Part shown: piece by piece, positions 34,812 through 42,462 of the stretch
How positions within the stretch are numbered: the stretch's first letter is position 1
How the letters are laid out: the number at the start of each line of letters is the position of its first letter
Assembly (NCBI GenBank): GCA_030679145.1
Contig: JAUXTU010000035.1
Coordinates: 1-42,462, forward strand
Direction of reading: 5' to 3'
Origin: Bacteroidota bacterium
Lineage (GTDB): Bacteria > Bacteroidota > Ignavibacteria > UBA10030 > UBA8401
DNA length: 42,462 nt
The notes under the pieces: model-generated
The model's database searches: none
The model's input: only the letters and a program-made list of their open reading frames with translations
What the model was told of the DNA's origin: nothing
Position numbers and translations under genes: made by a program

Positions 34812-35798
34812 ATGAAACCAATAGCTTTTGTTACGGGGGGAACCGGCTTCATCGGAAGCCACCTCATTGACCGTTTACTTTCAAAAGGATATCACGTTCG
34901 AGCATTGGTGCGTAATCCGAAAAACTTGGGATATTTAAAGGATCTTCCGATAGAAATTATCGAGGGCGATCTCTTCTCTACCACTGCGATAGAAAAAGCG
35001 ATTGAGGGTGCGCAATTTGTTTACCACGTTGCAGGATTGGTAGCAGCACATTCAAAAGAGGAATTTTACCGTGGAAATCGTGACGCAACATGCAATATCA
35101 TTGAGATCACTTCGCGGGTGAATCCGAACATCAAAAAATTCATACACATCAGTAGCCAAACTGCTGTCGGGCCTGGGAAAGGAATGACAGCTGTCAATGA
35201 ATCTGTTGTTCCGCAACCTTTAACGACCTATGGTAAAAGCAAACTTGCTTCTGAACACGAAGTCCTGAAATTTAAAGATAAACTCCCGATCACCATTTTA
35301 CGTGTTTCTGCGGTGTATGGTCCTCGCGACACAGCAACGTTCGATTATTTTAAGTCAGCACATATGGGATTGGAACTGCTGATTGGATTTCATGATACGT
35401 ACGTAAGTTTGATTCATTCCACTGATCTTGTTACGGGAATTATCCTTGCCGCCGAAAGTGAAAAAGCAATCGGGCAAATTTATTTTCTTGGCAGCGAGCA
35501 ATATTATACGTGGAATGAGATTGGCTATGTTACAAAAAGTGTATTACACAAAAAATTAATCCGAGTCCGTGTGCCAAAACCATTGGTGTTCGTCATTGCC
35601 GGAATTTCCGAAATCGTTTCAAAATTCAAATCAAAGCCATCAGTATTGAATTATGAAAAAGCATATGATTTGATACAAGATAACTGGTGCTGCGATGTCA
35701 CCAAAGCAAAAACAGAGCTCGGATTTAAGCAAGAAGTAACACTTGCCGACGGTGTAAAAGAAACAATAAAATGGTATATTGATAACAAATGGATGTAA
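34812..35798 (+). CDS. Extended SDR (3-beta-HSD/epimerase type), candidate ketosphinganine or ceramide reductase
   Basis: This 328-residue extended SDR has the NAD(P) motif GGTGFIGS at 9-16, the active-site serine in HISSQTAVG and YGKSK with Tyr140/Lys144. The C-terminal half is the variable substrate domain. It diverges from the serine-palmitoyltransferase-like gene across 150 bases that must contain both promoters. In bacterial sphingolipid pathways the 3-keto group is reduced by an enzyme of this class (CerR-like), so it is a reasonable candidate. It could also be an unrelated sterol or sugar-nucleotide dehydrogenase. The family call is firm; the role is inference. Confidence 0.8.
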   Translation: MKPIAFVTGGTGFIGSHLIDRLLSKGYHVRALVRNPKNLGYLKDLPIEIIEGDLFSTTAIEKAIEGAQFVYHVAGLVAAHSKEEFYRGNRDATCNIIEITSRVNPNIKKFIHISSQTAVGPGKGMTAVNESVVPQPLTTYGKSKLASEHEVLKFKDKLPITILRVSAVYGPRDTATFDYFKSAHMGLELLIGFHDTYVSLIHSTDLVTGIILAAESEKAIGQIYFLGSEQYYTWNEIGYVTKSVLHKKLIRVRVPKPLVFVIAGISEIVSKFKSKPSVLNYEKAYDLIQDNWCCDVTKAKTELGFKQEVTLADGVKETIKWYIDNKWM

Positions 35799-35817
35799 AA
35801 CAATAGAAAGGAAATCT

Positions 35818-36225
35818 ATGAAACGGCTATTTGGATTTGTACTTGCTCTTTTGCTCTTTTTCGGCTGCGATGTAAACGGCACAGGAGAAACGACCACCGG
35901 TTCTTCAAAAGACACTCAGATCAATAATTTGGAATTTACTATTGACTCAACATACGTTCAAGGATCACCCGCAGCGCTTGTTGCTCAGGGAAAAGTTAAG
36001 AACAAGGGAACAACAACAATTTCTTCTCCTTGGTACGTTGAAGCAGCATTTTTTACTGACTCAACATTAACGACCAAATTGGGTGGGAACAATGCTCAAA
36101 TTCTTGTTGCTCTTTCTCCAAACCAACAGACTTTTTGGAAAGTGCAATTTTCTTCTTCAAATGTGAATGTTCTTAGTTATTCTAACTTCAAAGTCTCTGA
36201 AATCAGGGGTATCTACAAAAATTAA
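35818..36225 (+). CDS. Small lipoprotein, FxLYD-like domain
   Basis: I chose the ATG at 35818 (MKRLFGFVLALLLFFGC) because AAAGGA lies six bases ahead and it opens a lipoprotein signal with Cys17 in FFGC. The 135-residue product then has a short Ser/Thr/Gly linker and a beta-sandwich-like region with ALVAQGKVKNKGTTTISSPWYVEAAFFTDS and LSPNQQTFWKVQFSS. This pattern resembles FxLYD domains found on bacterial surface lipoproteins. Function is unknown. It follows the SDR gene by 19 bases and may be cotranscribed, then ends at a terminator. Confidence 0.75.
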   Translation: MKRLFGFVLALLLFFGCDVNGTGETTTGSSKDTQINNLEFTIDSTYVQGSPAALVAQGKVKNKGTTTISSPWYVEAAFFTDSTLTTKLGGNNAQILVALSPNQQTFWKVQFSSSNVNVLSYSNFKVSEIRGIYKN

Positions 36226-36229
36226 CCGC

Positions 36230-36270
36230 AAACATCCGAAGTCTGAAAAGATTTCGGATGTTTATTCTTT
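36230..36270 (+). terminator. Intrinsic terminator after the lipoprotein gene
   Basis: AAACATCCGAA (36230-36240) pairs with TTCGGATGTTT (36253-36263), followed by ATTCTTTT. It closes the SDR-lipoprotein unit. Confidence 0.85.
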
Positions 36271-36285
36271 TACCACAACAACACT

Positions 36286-37596
36286 ATGTCTTTCGGTCTT
36301 GAAATATTTTTGATTTTTTTACTCGTGATCCTTAACGGTTTGTTCGCGCTTTCCGAGATCGCCATTCTTTCTTCACGAAAACCACGGCTGCAACATCTTG
36401 TCAATAAAGGGAATCTCCGCGCCAGAGTTGCGCTGGACCTTGCAAACTCGCCGGATCATTTTCTTTCCACAGTACAAGCAGGAATTACGCTTGTAGGAAT
36501 TCTCGCCGGTGCTTTCGGCGGCGCTACACTTTCCGGATCTGTTGCGTTATATTTGACACAATTTCCTCTCTTCACAGAATATGCTGAACCGATCAGTTTA
36601 GTCCTTGTGGTCATCTCTATTACATATTTATCGCTGATCGTTGGCGAACTCATTCCTAAACAGCTTGCATTGAAAGATCCCGAACGAGTTGCATGTTTGG
36701 TTGCAATCCCAATGCGAACATTGTCAATTGCAATGTATCCCATCGTCAGATTCTTAACATTTTCAACCAACATCATCATTCGTTCTTTTGGAATCAAGGA
36801 AAGTAATTCTCCTTCCGTTACCGAAGAAGAAATCAAAGTGATGTTGGACGAAGGTACGAAAGCGGGAACATTCAACGAAGTTGAACAAGAAATGGTCGAA
36901 CGCGTATTCCGGCTTGCAGACAAAAATGTAAACGCATTGATGACTCCGCGCACCGATATTGTTTGGCTTGATGCTGAAGAGCCGTTAGACGAAAATTTCA
37001 AAAAGATCGTTGAAAGCTCCCATTCATTCTTTCCGGTGTGTAAAGGGGGAGTTGATAATGTTATTGGGATCATTCACATCAAAGATCTTTTTTCTGCAAC
37101 CATTGCCGGATCAGTCACGTCCCTTGAAGATCATTTACGGAAACCGCTGTACGTAGTAGAAAATATGCTCGTGGTTCAATTGATCGAACAATTCAAAGAG
37201 ACAGGAATCCATTTCGCATTTCTCGTGGACGAATACGGTGGAATTCAAGGCTTGATTACACTGAACGATATTCTCAAAGCAGTTGTTGGCGACACCATCG
37301 ACGAATACAACAGCACAAATCCGTATGTCATTCAACGTGCCGATGGATCATATCTCATTGATGGTGCATTGATGATCGATGAATTCAAAGAACTGTTCAG
37401 TATTGACTCATTATCAGAGGAAGAGACCGGAAACTATCAAACCCTTGCAGGTTTCACCATCAATCAAATGGGAAAGATACCGCATGCCAGTCAATTTTTC
37501 TTCTGGAGAGATCTGCGTATTGAAGTGGTTGATATGGACGGCAATAGAGTTGACAAATTATTGATCAGTAAAAAGAATCCGATAGTGAAAAAATGA
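36286..37596 (+). CDS. CNNM/CBS-domain membrane protein (HlyC/CorC family)
   Basis: The 436-residue protein has an N-terminal CNNM membrane domain with ALSEIAILSSRKPRLQHL near residues 21-38 and STVQAGITLVGILAGAFGG, then a pair of cytoplasmic CBS domains (MTPRTDIVWLDAEEPLDENF; VDEYGGIQGLITLNDIL) and a C-terminal CorC_HlyC transporter-associated domain. Members are linked to magnesium and cobalt efflux or homeostasis; 'hemolysin' in old names is misleading. Its last four bases overlap the start of the sugar phosphotransferase gene as ATGA. That coupling is unexpected in function. Confidence 0.93.
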   Translation: MSFGLEIFLIFLLVILNGLFALSEIAILSSRKPRLQHLVNKGNLRARVALDLANSPDHFLSTVQAGITLVGILAGAFGGATLSGSVALYLTQFPLFTEYAEPISLVLVVISITYLSLIVGELIPKQLALKDPERVACLVAIPMRTLSIAMYPIVRFLTFSTNIIIRSFGIKESNSPSVTEEEIKVMLDEGTKAGTFNEVEQEMVERVFRLADKNVNALMTPRTDIVWLDAEEPLDENFKKIVESSHSFFPVCKGGVDNVIGIIHIKDLFSATIAGSVTSLEDHLRKPLYVVENMLVVQLIEQFKETGIHFAFLVDEYGGIQGLITLNDILKAVVGDTIDEYNSTNPYVIQRADGSYLIDGALMIDEFKELFSIDSLSEEETGNYQTLAGFTINQMGKIPHASQFFFWRDLRIEVVDMDGNRVDKLLISKKNPIVKK

Positions 37597-39008
37597 GCAG
37601 CCAGCGGCGAAACGATCTTTTGATACCATTGCTTACTATTGTTTTCGATGTGATTGCATTTGAAGCAGCATTCCTGCTTTCATATTGGCTCCGTTTTTTT
37701 TCTCCGCTTACGCAATATTTTGAGATCACGCTCGGAATTCCGCCGATAGAAACATATCTCACCGCATCCGCAATCTTTATTCCTGTATTTCTGCTTGTGT
37801 TCCGTTCACGAAGATTGTACGGTTCACGCCGTCACACGTATCTCAGCGATGAATTCTTTGTTCTCGTTCGTCTCATCACGATCGGTATGATGATCATGAT
37901 GAGCGCGACGTTTTTCTATCGGGAATTTTCTTTTTCGCGCGGCGTATTTATCCTATTATGGCTCTCCTCTATTCTGACGGTTACGGCGGGACGATTCATT
38001 ATTCTTGAATTAGAACAATGGCTTTATCGCAGAGGGAAAGAATTAAAATCGATCGTCATTGTGGGAAAGAATTCCACTGCCGAACATATTTTCTTACTGT
38101 TCACCAAGAATCTCTCGCTTGGGTACGAAGTGCTCGGTTATTATACGGATGAACCGGCAGATCAATCCTCATCATTGCATCAATGCCGATATCTCGGCAC
38201 GATCACAAAACTTTCCGATGATATTATGCCGCTGCGGATCCAAAGCGCATTGGTCGCTCTCTCGCATAACGAACAGGAAAAACTGATTGACCTTCTTCGT
38301 AACACTGAAGGAAAGAATATTGAGTTCATGATGGTTCCCGATATGATCGAACTGATGACAAGCCGGATCCGCATTCAGGAAATTGAAGGAATTCCGTTCC
38401 TGAAACTGAAAGATATTCCAATGACAACATGGAATCGTATCACAAAACGTACGTTCGATGTTGTTATTACGCTGATTGCATTGATCATTACATTGCCGAT
38501 CATGATCATTGCAGCGATTGCAATCAAACTTACATCACCGGGACCCATCTTCTACCTTCAAGAACGGGTCGGATTGGATGGGCTGTCATTCCCGCTGATC
38601 AAGTTTCGATCGATGCGTGTTGATGCAGAAACAACCGGACCAGTTCGAAATAAAAAAACTGATAATAGAGCAACTTCGATTGGAAAGATTCTTCGTCGTA
38701 CAAGTATAGATGAGTTACCGCAATTGCTTAATGTCTTATCAGGACAAATGAGTATTGTGGGACCACGCCCCGAACGCCCATTCTTTGTTGAACAATTCAA
38801 GAACAATGTTCCAAAATATTTGGAACGCCATAGAGTAAAAACGGGAATGACAGGCTGGGCTCAGGTAAACGGACTTCGCGGCGATGTACCGATCGAAGAA
38901 CGGACAAAATTTGATATCTATTACGTTGAGAATTGGTCACTCGTATTTGATATCAAGATCATTCTCAAAACGATTCGGGCAGTTGTCTTTGCAAAAGATG
39001 CTTACTAA
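37593..39008 (+). CDS. Undecaprenyl-phosphate sugar phosphotransferase (polyprenyl glycosylphosphotransferase)
   Basis: The 471-residue protein has four or five N-terminal helices and a Rossmann-like cytoplasmic domain (SIVIVGKNSTAEHIFLLF). The C-terminal bacterial sugar-transferase domain contains TFDVVITLIALIITLP, LTSPGPIFYLQERVGLDG, FPLIKFRSMRVDAE and the catalytic Asp-Glu in RRTSIDELPQLLNVLSGQMSIVGPRPE. It moves a sugar-1-phosphate from a nucleotide sugar to undecaprenyl phosphate, starting O-antigen or exopolysaccharide synthesis. No other polymer genes are adjacent. It starts within the CNNM gene stop (ATGA). Confidence 0.94.
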   Translation: MSSQRRNDLLIPLLTIVFDVIAFEAAFLLSYWLRFFSPLTQYFEITLGIPPIETYLTASAIFIPVFLLVFRSRRLYGSRRHTYLSDEFFVLVRLITIGMMIMMSATFFYREFSFSRGVFILLWLSSILTVTAGRFIILELEQWLYRRGKELKSIVIVGKNSTAEHIFLLFTKNLSLGYEVLGYYTDEPADQSSSLHQCRYLGTITKLSDDIMPLRIQSALVALSHNEQEKLIDLLRNTEGKNIEFMMVPDMIELMTSRIRIQEIEGIPFLKLKDIPMTTWNRITKRTFDVVITLIALIITLPIMIIAAIAIKLTSPGPIFYLQERVGLDGLSFPLIKFRSMRVDAETTGPVRNKKTDNRATSIGKILRRTSIDELPQLLNVLSGQMSIVGPRPERPFFVEQFKNNVPKYLERHRVKTGMTGWAQVNGLRGDVPIEERTKFDIYYVENWSLVFDIKIILKTIRAVVFAKDAY

Positions 39009-39011
39009 GTC

Positions 39012-39100
39012 GTTGAGTAGATGAGTAGTTGAGTAATATATTAATCTGCTTTTCGTAACAACTCCACGACTCAACTACTTAACGGCTCAAATACTCAAAG
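39012..39100. repeat. Imperfect inverted repeat of TTGAGTAGTTGAGTA-type units
   Basis: GTTGAGTAGATGAGTAGTTG on the left and ACTCAACTACTTAACGGCTC with ATACTCAA on the right are made of the same short unit in opposite orientation. The stretch is non-coding and could fold into a hairpin after the sugar phosphotransferase gene. Confidence 0.55.
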
Positions 39101-39111
39101 AACATATTTCT

Positions 39112-39402
39112 ATGATCCCACTCATCATCTTCTATCTCCACACCGTTGGCATCAGCGCCGCATTCACTTCAGAATATCAAAAAAATGGAGTAGTGTCCGC
39201 TTTTCTCTCGGTTGGATTTATTGTATTGATCTTTTCTGTTGGTTGGACAATCAGTACATTTGTATTAAAATACATTATAAGCGAAGCCGGATTTGGAATC
39301 TGGTTTAACAGAGATGCGGTTTCTCTCCTCCTGCTTACAATCGGAGAAGTGTTCTTTTATTATTACTATTACAAAGACGAAAGCGAACAACTTATTGTAT
39401 AG
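39112..39402 (+). CDS. Small membrane protein, unknown
   Basis: The 96-residue product has three hydrophobic segments at about 2-18, 27-50 and 67-84, then a tyrosine-rich motif and an acidic end (YYYYYKDESEQ). I do not recognise a family. A weak ribosome binding site precedes it. Directly before it is the inverted repeat 39012-39100, and a 377-bp gene-poor gap follows, so it seems to be expressed alone. Its composition fits a real gene, though no domain supports it. Confidence 0.5.
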   Translation: MIPLIIFYLHTVGISAAFTSEYQKNGVVSAFLSVGFIVLIFSVGWTISTFVLKYIISEAGFGIWFNRDAVSLLLLTIGEVFFYYYYYKDESEQLIV

Positions 39403-39779
39403 TGAATAAATTTCTGAACGTAAAGAGCCAAATGAAATAGAGCCGTTGGATACCTCTCGTGGTGAAATTAAAAACTTGACAACATAATATATTTCGAGTA
39501 CGTTGACATCGCTTGCAATATAATTCGTCGGCTTGCGCCGCGAATTGGAAGTGAGAACTTAGAATAAATTCCCCAACACAATTTCCCTCCTTCCATCTTC
39601 CGGCTCTGCCGAAAGATAAATCTTATTCAATCAAGATAGTTTTGTCCTCTTTCGCATTGTAATATTTGTCCTGAAAAACCGCCATGCTGAATACGGCATT
39701 TCAACATTTTTTAAAAAGTGTTCCATAAACCATTGGAATAAATTTATCTTCAAAATCAAGTAATCAATCGGAGGTCTTT
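39403..39779. other. 377-bp stretch without a gene
   Basis: No open frame with a credible start is seen on either strand. A TTGACA at 39477 is a possible -35 box but no matching -10 stands out at normal spacing. A motif TTTCGAGTACG .. ATTCGTC (39491-39531) recurs at 42315-42354. A weak inverted repeat around ATGCTGAATACGGCATT lies near 39685. A GGAGG at 39771-39775 serves the next gene. Confidence 0.6.
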
Positions 39780-40172
39780 ATGTTCATGACATTACTATCC
39801 ATTATTTTTGTGATTGCTTTGGTAACATCATCGATAGCCGCTCTGTTGTTTTCTAAACCTGTTTCCAAGATCCTTGTTCGCCTTATTACCGAGGAGCTCG
39901 CACCAACGTGGAAACGATATATTACATTTGCAATCTACGTCGTTGGGATTTCCGGCGGGGTGAGGATATGGGAGATGGAAAAATATATCACACCGGATAA
40001 AGACGACAAACTATTAATACTAACATCAGACCGGTGGACCATTGAAGTTTATAAAACAATCGTTGGATCATTGCAAAGCGTTGCATGGATGCTCTTAATC
40101 TTTTTCTTGTTCGCTCTTGTCGGTTACGTTATCATTCGGGGATTTGAAGCTAAGCGTAATTCTAATTCTTAA
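39780..40172 (+). CDS. Small membrane protein, unknown
   Basis: The product of 130 residues has hydrophobic helices at about 4-24, 46-60 and 97-118, with a charged extracytoplasmic segment (IWEMEKYITPDKDDK) between the second and third. GGAGG stands five bases before the ATG, so translation is likely efficient. I recognise no family. It begins a three-gene run with the following lipoprotein-like and SpoIIE phosphatase genes, 14 and 49 bases apart, which may form an operon for envelope stress sensing. Confidence 0.65.
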   Translation: MFMTLLSIIFVIALVTSSIAALLFSKPVSKILVRLITEELAPTWKRYITFAIYVVGISGGVRIWEMEKYITPDKDDKLLILTSDRWTIEVYKTIVGSLQSVAWMLLIFFLFALVGYVIIRGFEAKRNSNS

Positions 40173-40186
40173 ATAGCGGAGGTGTT

Positions 40187-40870
40187 ATGTTCCGAGTTCG
40201 TTTTCCAAGTAGAGTGGTATTGTTCTTTTGTACAGGAGTCGCTCTCATACTTTGTAGCTCTTGTATCTCATTCCGTTCGGAAATGGAAGGAACCTACAAT
40301 CCGGATACGCCAAAGAATATTCCACTTGTACCGGCAACGGTATTTTTCCATTTCACACATCTTGAACAGGAAAAAGGATTTGATGTCGTTCCGAAGATTG
40401 TTGCGCCTCGGCGGGGATTCCGAGATATCTTCGGTGAGTCCATGAAACAATTCTCGAACATAAAATCATTTGCAACATTCACGGACAGTGATAACGATAT
40501 CGACAATGTGGAACGGAGAACATATCGGGATAGTTTAAAAACTTCAAACGATTTCACAATTCATGTCACCTTCAAGCGGGAAAACTCGTTCGCGAAACAT
40601 GTTCTAGCAACCATCTTTGTATGGGGATTGCTGGATATTATTCCGATAGGATATTCGTGGGATTATATCGTGAATGTGGATGTGTGCAATTCATCAGGGA
40701 TGGTTATCAAATCATATTCCCGCACATCTGTTTTATCAACATGGCACAATTTCGTTTTTCTTTTTGTCTATCCGTTCCTTCCCTCCGAAGTAAAGATTGA
40801 AGAAATCTATCTCGAATCGATGCAGAATATCTTCAAACAAATTGAAGCGGAATCTGTTTTAATGAAATAA
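40187..40870 (+). CDS. Putative lipoprotein, unknown function
   Basis: The 227-residue protein starts at an ATG with GGAGG four bases ahead. It begins with a basic segment and a hydrophobic signal (VVLFFCTGVALILCSSC) containing a lipobox-like CSSC near residues 23-26. Residues 137-155 (FAKHVLATIFVWGLLDIIP) are hydrophobic and could insert in a membrane. No family is recognised. Its position between a small membrane protein and a phosphatase suggests a shared role, as yet unknown. Confidence 0.65.
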   Translation: MFRVRFPSRVVLFFCTGVALILCSSCISFRSEMEGTYNPDTPKNIPLVPATVFFHFTHLEQEKGFDVVPKIVAPRRGFRDIFGESMKQFSNIKSFATFTDSDNDIDNVERRTYRDSLKTSNDFTIHVTFKRENSFAKHVLATIFVWGLLDIIPIGYSWDYIVNVDVCNSSGMVIKSYSRTSVLSTWHNFVFLFVYPFLPSEVKIEEIYLESMQNIFKQIEAESVLMK

Positions 40871-40919
40871 AGAACTGTAAACATGATGCAGAAGTGAATT
40901 TGGCAACTTAAGAGATTCT

Positions 40920-42314
40920 ATGGAAGAGTTAACTGATCGCATTAATAGAGCACTTGCAAAGGAAGAGGCGCGCGCAGAGCGATTTGCCAACAGTGTTCGA
41001 TTCATCCTGTTGTCTATTCTTACAGCGATTGCTCTCCTCAATTCCAGTACTGTTTCGGTTGAAGCGAACATTTTGAATACGTGCGCACTTCTCATCGGAT
41101 ATGCATACGGATTGATCATAATTTTTACCCTTTACCGGACGAAATATGTCCCGCTTATGAAATATGCCACTTCGTGTTTCGACATCATCTTGGTTTTCCT
41201 GCTATTGTTTTTGTATACAAGAATCGAGATCCCGTCAGTCGCACTGAAGAATTATGTATTCCTGATTCTCTTTCCGCTGATTGGTTTAACGGTGTTTCGA
41301 TATGATCGGACGCTCACATTGATTTCCGGCGGATTGGCGGTTCTTCTATATCTTGGTTTGATCTTCTATCTCAACATCACTCGATCGATCACCTTCACCA
41401 ATGAAGGATATGTGCGTGAACTTTTCAGTGAAGATGTTACGGTTATCGGGCAGTTGACAAAGATCCTTATTCTTTGCGGGTACGTGGTTTTGATGGCGTA
41501 CCTTGCTCAATATTCTCGAAAGCTTTTCGTCAAGATCGTCAGTAATGAATCAAACCTTCGGATCCAAAAAGAGTTGATCGAATGGGAATTGAAGATCGCT
41601 TCGGATGTCCAGATGCAGCTTCAACCGCGCCGCTTCCCTGAATTCCCGAAACTTGAAATCTACGGAGTAGTTGAACAGGGAAAGTATGTGGGGGGAGACT
41701 ATTGCGATTTTATCAAGATTGCGGACGATGTACTGCTGATAGTGTTAGCTGACGTCTCCGGAAAAGGAGTTCCTGCAGCATTGATCATGTCCGAAGTCCG
41801 CGCATCTGTTCACTTGCTTGCTTCAAAGGATTTGGATATTGAAAGTCTGGTCCAACAGATAAACACTTTGCTCTATAAGAGTACACGAAAAAAAGACTTC
41901 GTTACTTTTTTCACTGCCATAATCAATACGTCAAAACATCTGCTATCGTACGCCAATTGCGGACATCCTCCCCCTTTTATATATTCCAACGGCAATTTTC
42001 GTTCATTGGATCAAAGATCCTTGCCGCTCGGATTGTTCAATGGATTATCCGAGCTATCCGTTCAATCTGAGGAGTTTTCTCAAGGAAGTGTGTTCGTTGC
42101 TTATACCGATGGATTATTAGAACGAATGAATTTGGACAAAGAACAATTTGGAGAAGAAAGACTCCGAAATATTATTCGAGAAAATGTCCATCTTGATGTT
42201 CAGCCGTTTACTCAGCATGTCATTGAGGAGTTAAAACAATTCGGACAAGGTAAAGATCTGGAAGATGATGTGAGTCTTGCGATTGTAAAATATTCCGACA
42301 AAATACAATCGTAA
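40920..42314 (+). CDS. Membrane-bound PP2C-type (SpoIIE/RsbU) serine phosphatase
   Basis: The 464-residue protein has six helices in the N-terminal half (about 26-44, 52-71, 84-101, 109-126, 132-150, 173-196), a short linker and coiled coil (KELIEWELKIASDVQMQLQP), then a complete SpoIIE phosphatase domain. The metal-binding acidic residues are visible: Asp260 in GGDYCDF, Asp278 in ADVSGKGVPAAL, Asp397 in YTDGLLER and Asp449/450 in EDDVSLAIV. Such enzymes dephosphorylate anti-sigma-factor antagonists. No STAS or anti-sigma gene is in view, so its target is elsewhere or beyond the window edge. It would respond to a membrane or ligand signal through its helices. Confidence 0.92.
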   Translation: MEELTDRINRALAKEEARAERFANSVRFILLSILTAIALLNSSTVSVEANILNTCALLIGYAYGLIIIFTLYRTKYVPLMKYATSCFDIILVFLLLFLYTRIEIPSVALKNYVFLILFPLIGLTVFRYDRTLTLISGGLAVLLYLGLIFYLNITRSITFTNEGYVRELFSEDVTVIGQLTKILILCGYVVLMAYLAQYSRKLFVKIVSNESNLRIQKELIEWELKIASDVQMQLQPRRFPEFPKLEIYGVVEQGKYVGGDYCDFIKIADDVLLIVLADVSGKGVPAALIMSEVRASVHLLASKDLDIESLVQQINTLLYKSTRKKDFVTFFTAIINTSKHLLSYANCGHPPPFIYSNGNFRSLDQRSLPLGLFNGLSELSVQSEEFSQGSVFVAYTDGLLERMNLDKEQFGEERLRNIIRENVHLDVQPFTQHVIEELKQFGQGKDLEDDVSLAIVKYSDKIQS

Positions 42315-42462
42315 TTTCGAGTACGCTAGCCGCACACATTCAACGTGATTCGTCATCATAGGCAAGGAAGATGAATTTTATAATCTTCATCCGCTATAGA
42401 TTTTCTCACCATTATTCACTCACTTTGCAGCACTTTGCTTATAATTTCTAATAAATTTGCCG
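42315..42462. other. 148-bp tail without a gene
   Basis: No open frame is seen before the window edge. It starts with TTTCGAGTACG .. ATTCGTC (42315-42354), like 39491-39531, and contains AT-rich DNA with possible promoter sites for a gene beyond the window. Confidence 0.55.

Noticed and set aside
1-42462. CRISPR arrays, prophage or insertion sequences
   Set aside because: No regularly spaced direct repeats, phage structural genes or transposase genes are seen; repeats are isolated palindromes.

Overview
The window looks like a chromosomal segment of a bacterium of the Bacteroidota/Chlorobi/Ignavibacteria side of the tree. The reasons are an 11-gene nuo operon without nuoE, nuoF and nuoG, a serine-palmitoyltransferase-like enzyme beside other candidate sphingolipid genes, a DUF4922 gene coupled to a SpoIID gene, moderately AT-rich DNA, and many small palindromic intergenic repeats ending in TGTCATT/AATGACA. 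This is inference from gene content; there is no rRNA to settle it. Most of the window is ordinary core genome, with a few accessory pieces.

Layout. Positions 1-6168 read leftward: a truncated SpoIID/LytB protein translationally coupled to a DUF4922 nucleotidyltransferase-like protein, a restriction-modification pair in visibly AT-richer DNA, a GNAT acetyltransferase and a two-part family 2 glycosyltransferase. At 6322-7878 a GNAT-nitrilase fusion reads rightward. It is followed by a very compact unit in which a 93-residue GIY-YIG protein is bracketed by 25-bp inverted copies of a palindromic repeat. Then come clpB, a trypsin-fold protein that appears to have lost its catalytic residues, serA, a DUF4160/DUF2442 pair, an odd tRNA-Leu-like gene with an extra hairpin where the anticodon should be, and dnaK. 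birA and coaX read rightward and end at a strong bidirectional terminator.

Positions 18249-29246 hold nuoN-M-L-K-J-I-H-D-C-B-A on the minus strand, a complete membrane arm plus the connecting subunits but no NADH-oxidising module. Small hairpin or inverted-repeat elements sit in several gaps of the operon. Upstream are a membrane-anchored TPR protein, a universal stress protein whose start lies inside a cyclic-nucleotide-binding protein gene, and a branched-chain aminotransferase.

Positions 32271-35798 carry a GNAT-type acyltransferase, a serine-palmitoyltransferase-like alpha-oxoamine synthase and a divergent extended SDR. Together these match the three chemical steps of bacterial (dihydro)ceramide synthesis. 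The right end (35818-42314) reads rightward: a lipoprotein, a CNNM/CBS transporter-like protein overlapping a polyprenyl-phosphate sugar phosphotransferase, two small membrane proteins, a second putative lipoprotein and a membrane-bound SpoIIE/RsbU-type phosphatase.

The observations most worth following are the tRNA-Leu-like gene with a 33-nt anticodon loop, the repeat-GIY-YIG-repeat unit with related repeats elsewhere in the window, and the candidate sphingolipid cluster with its unassigned GNAT.
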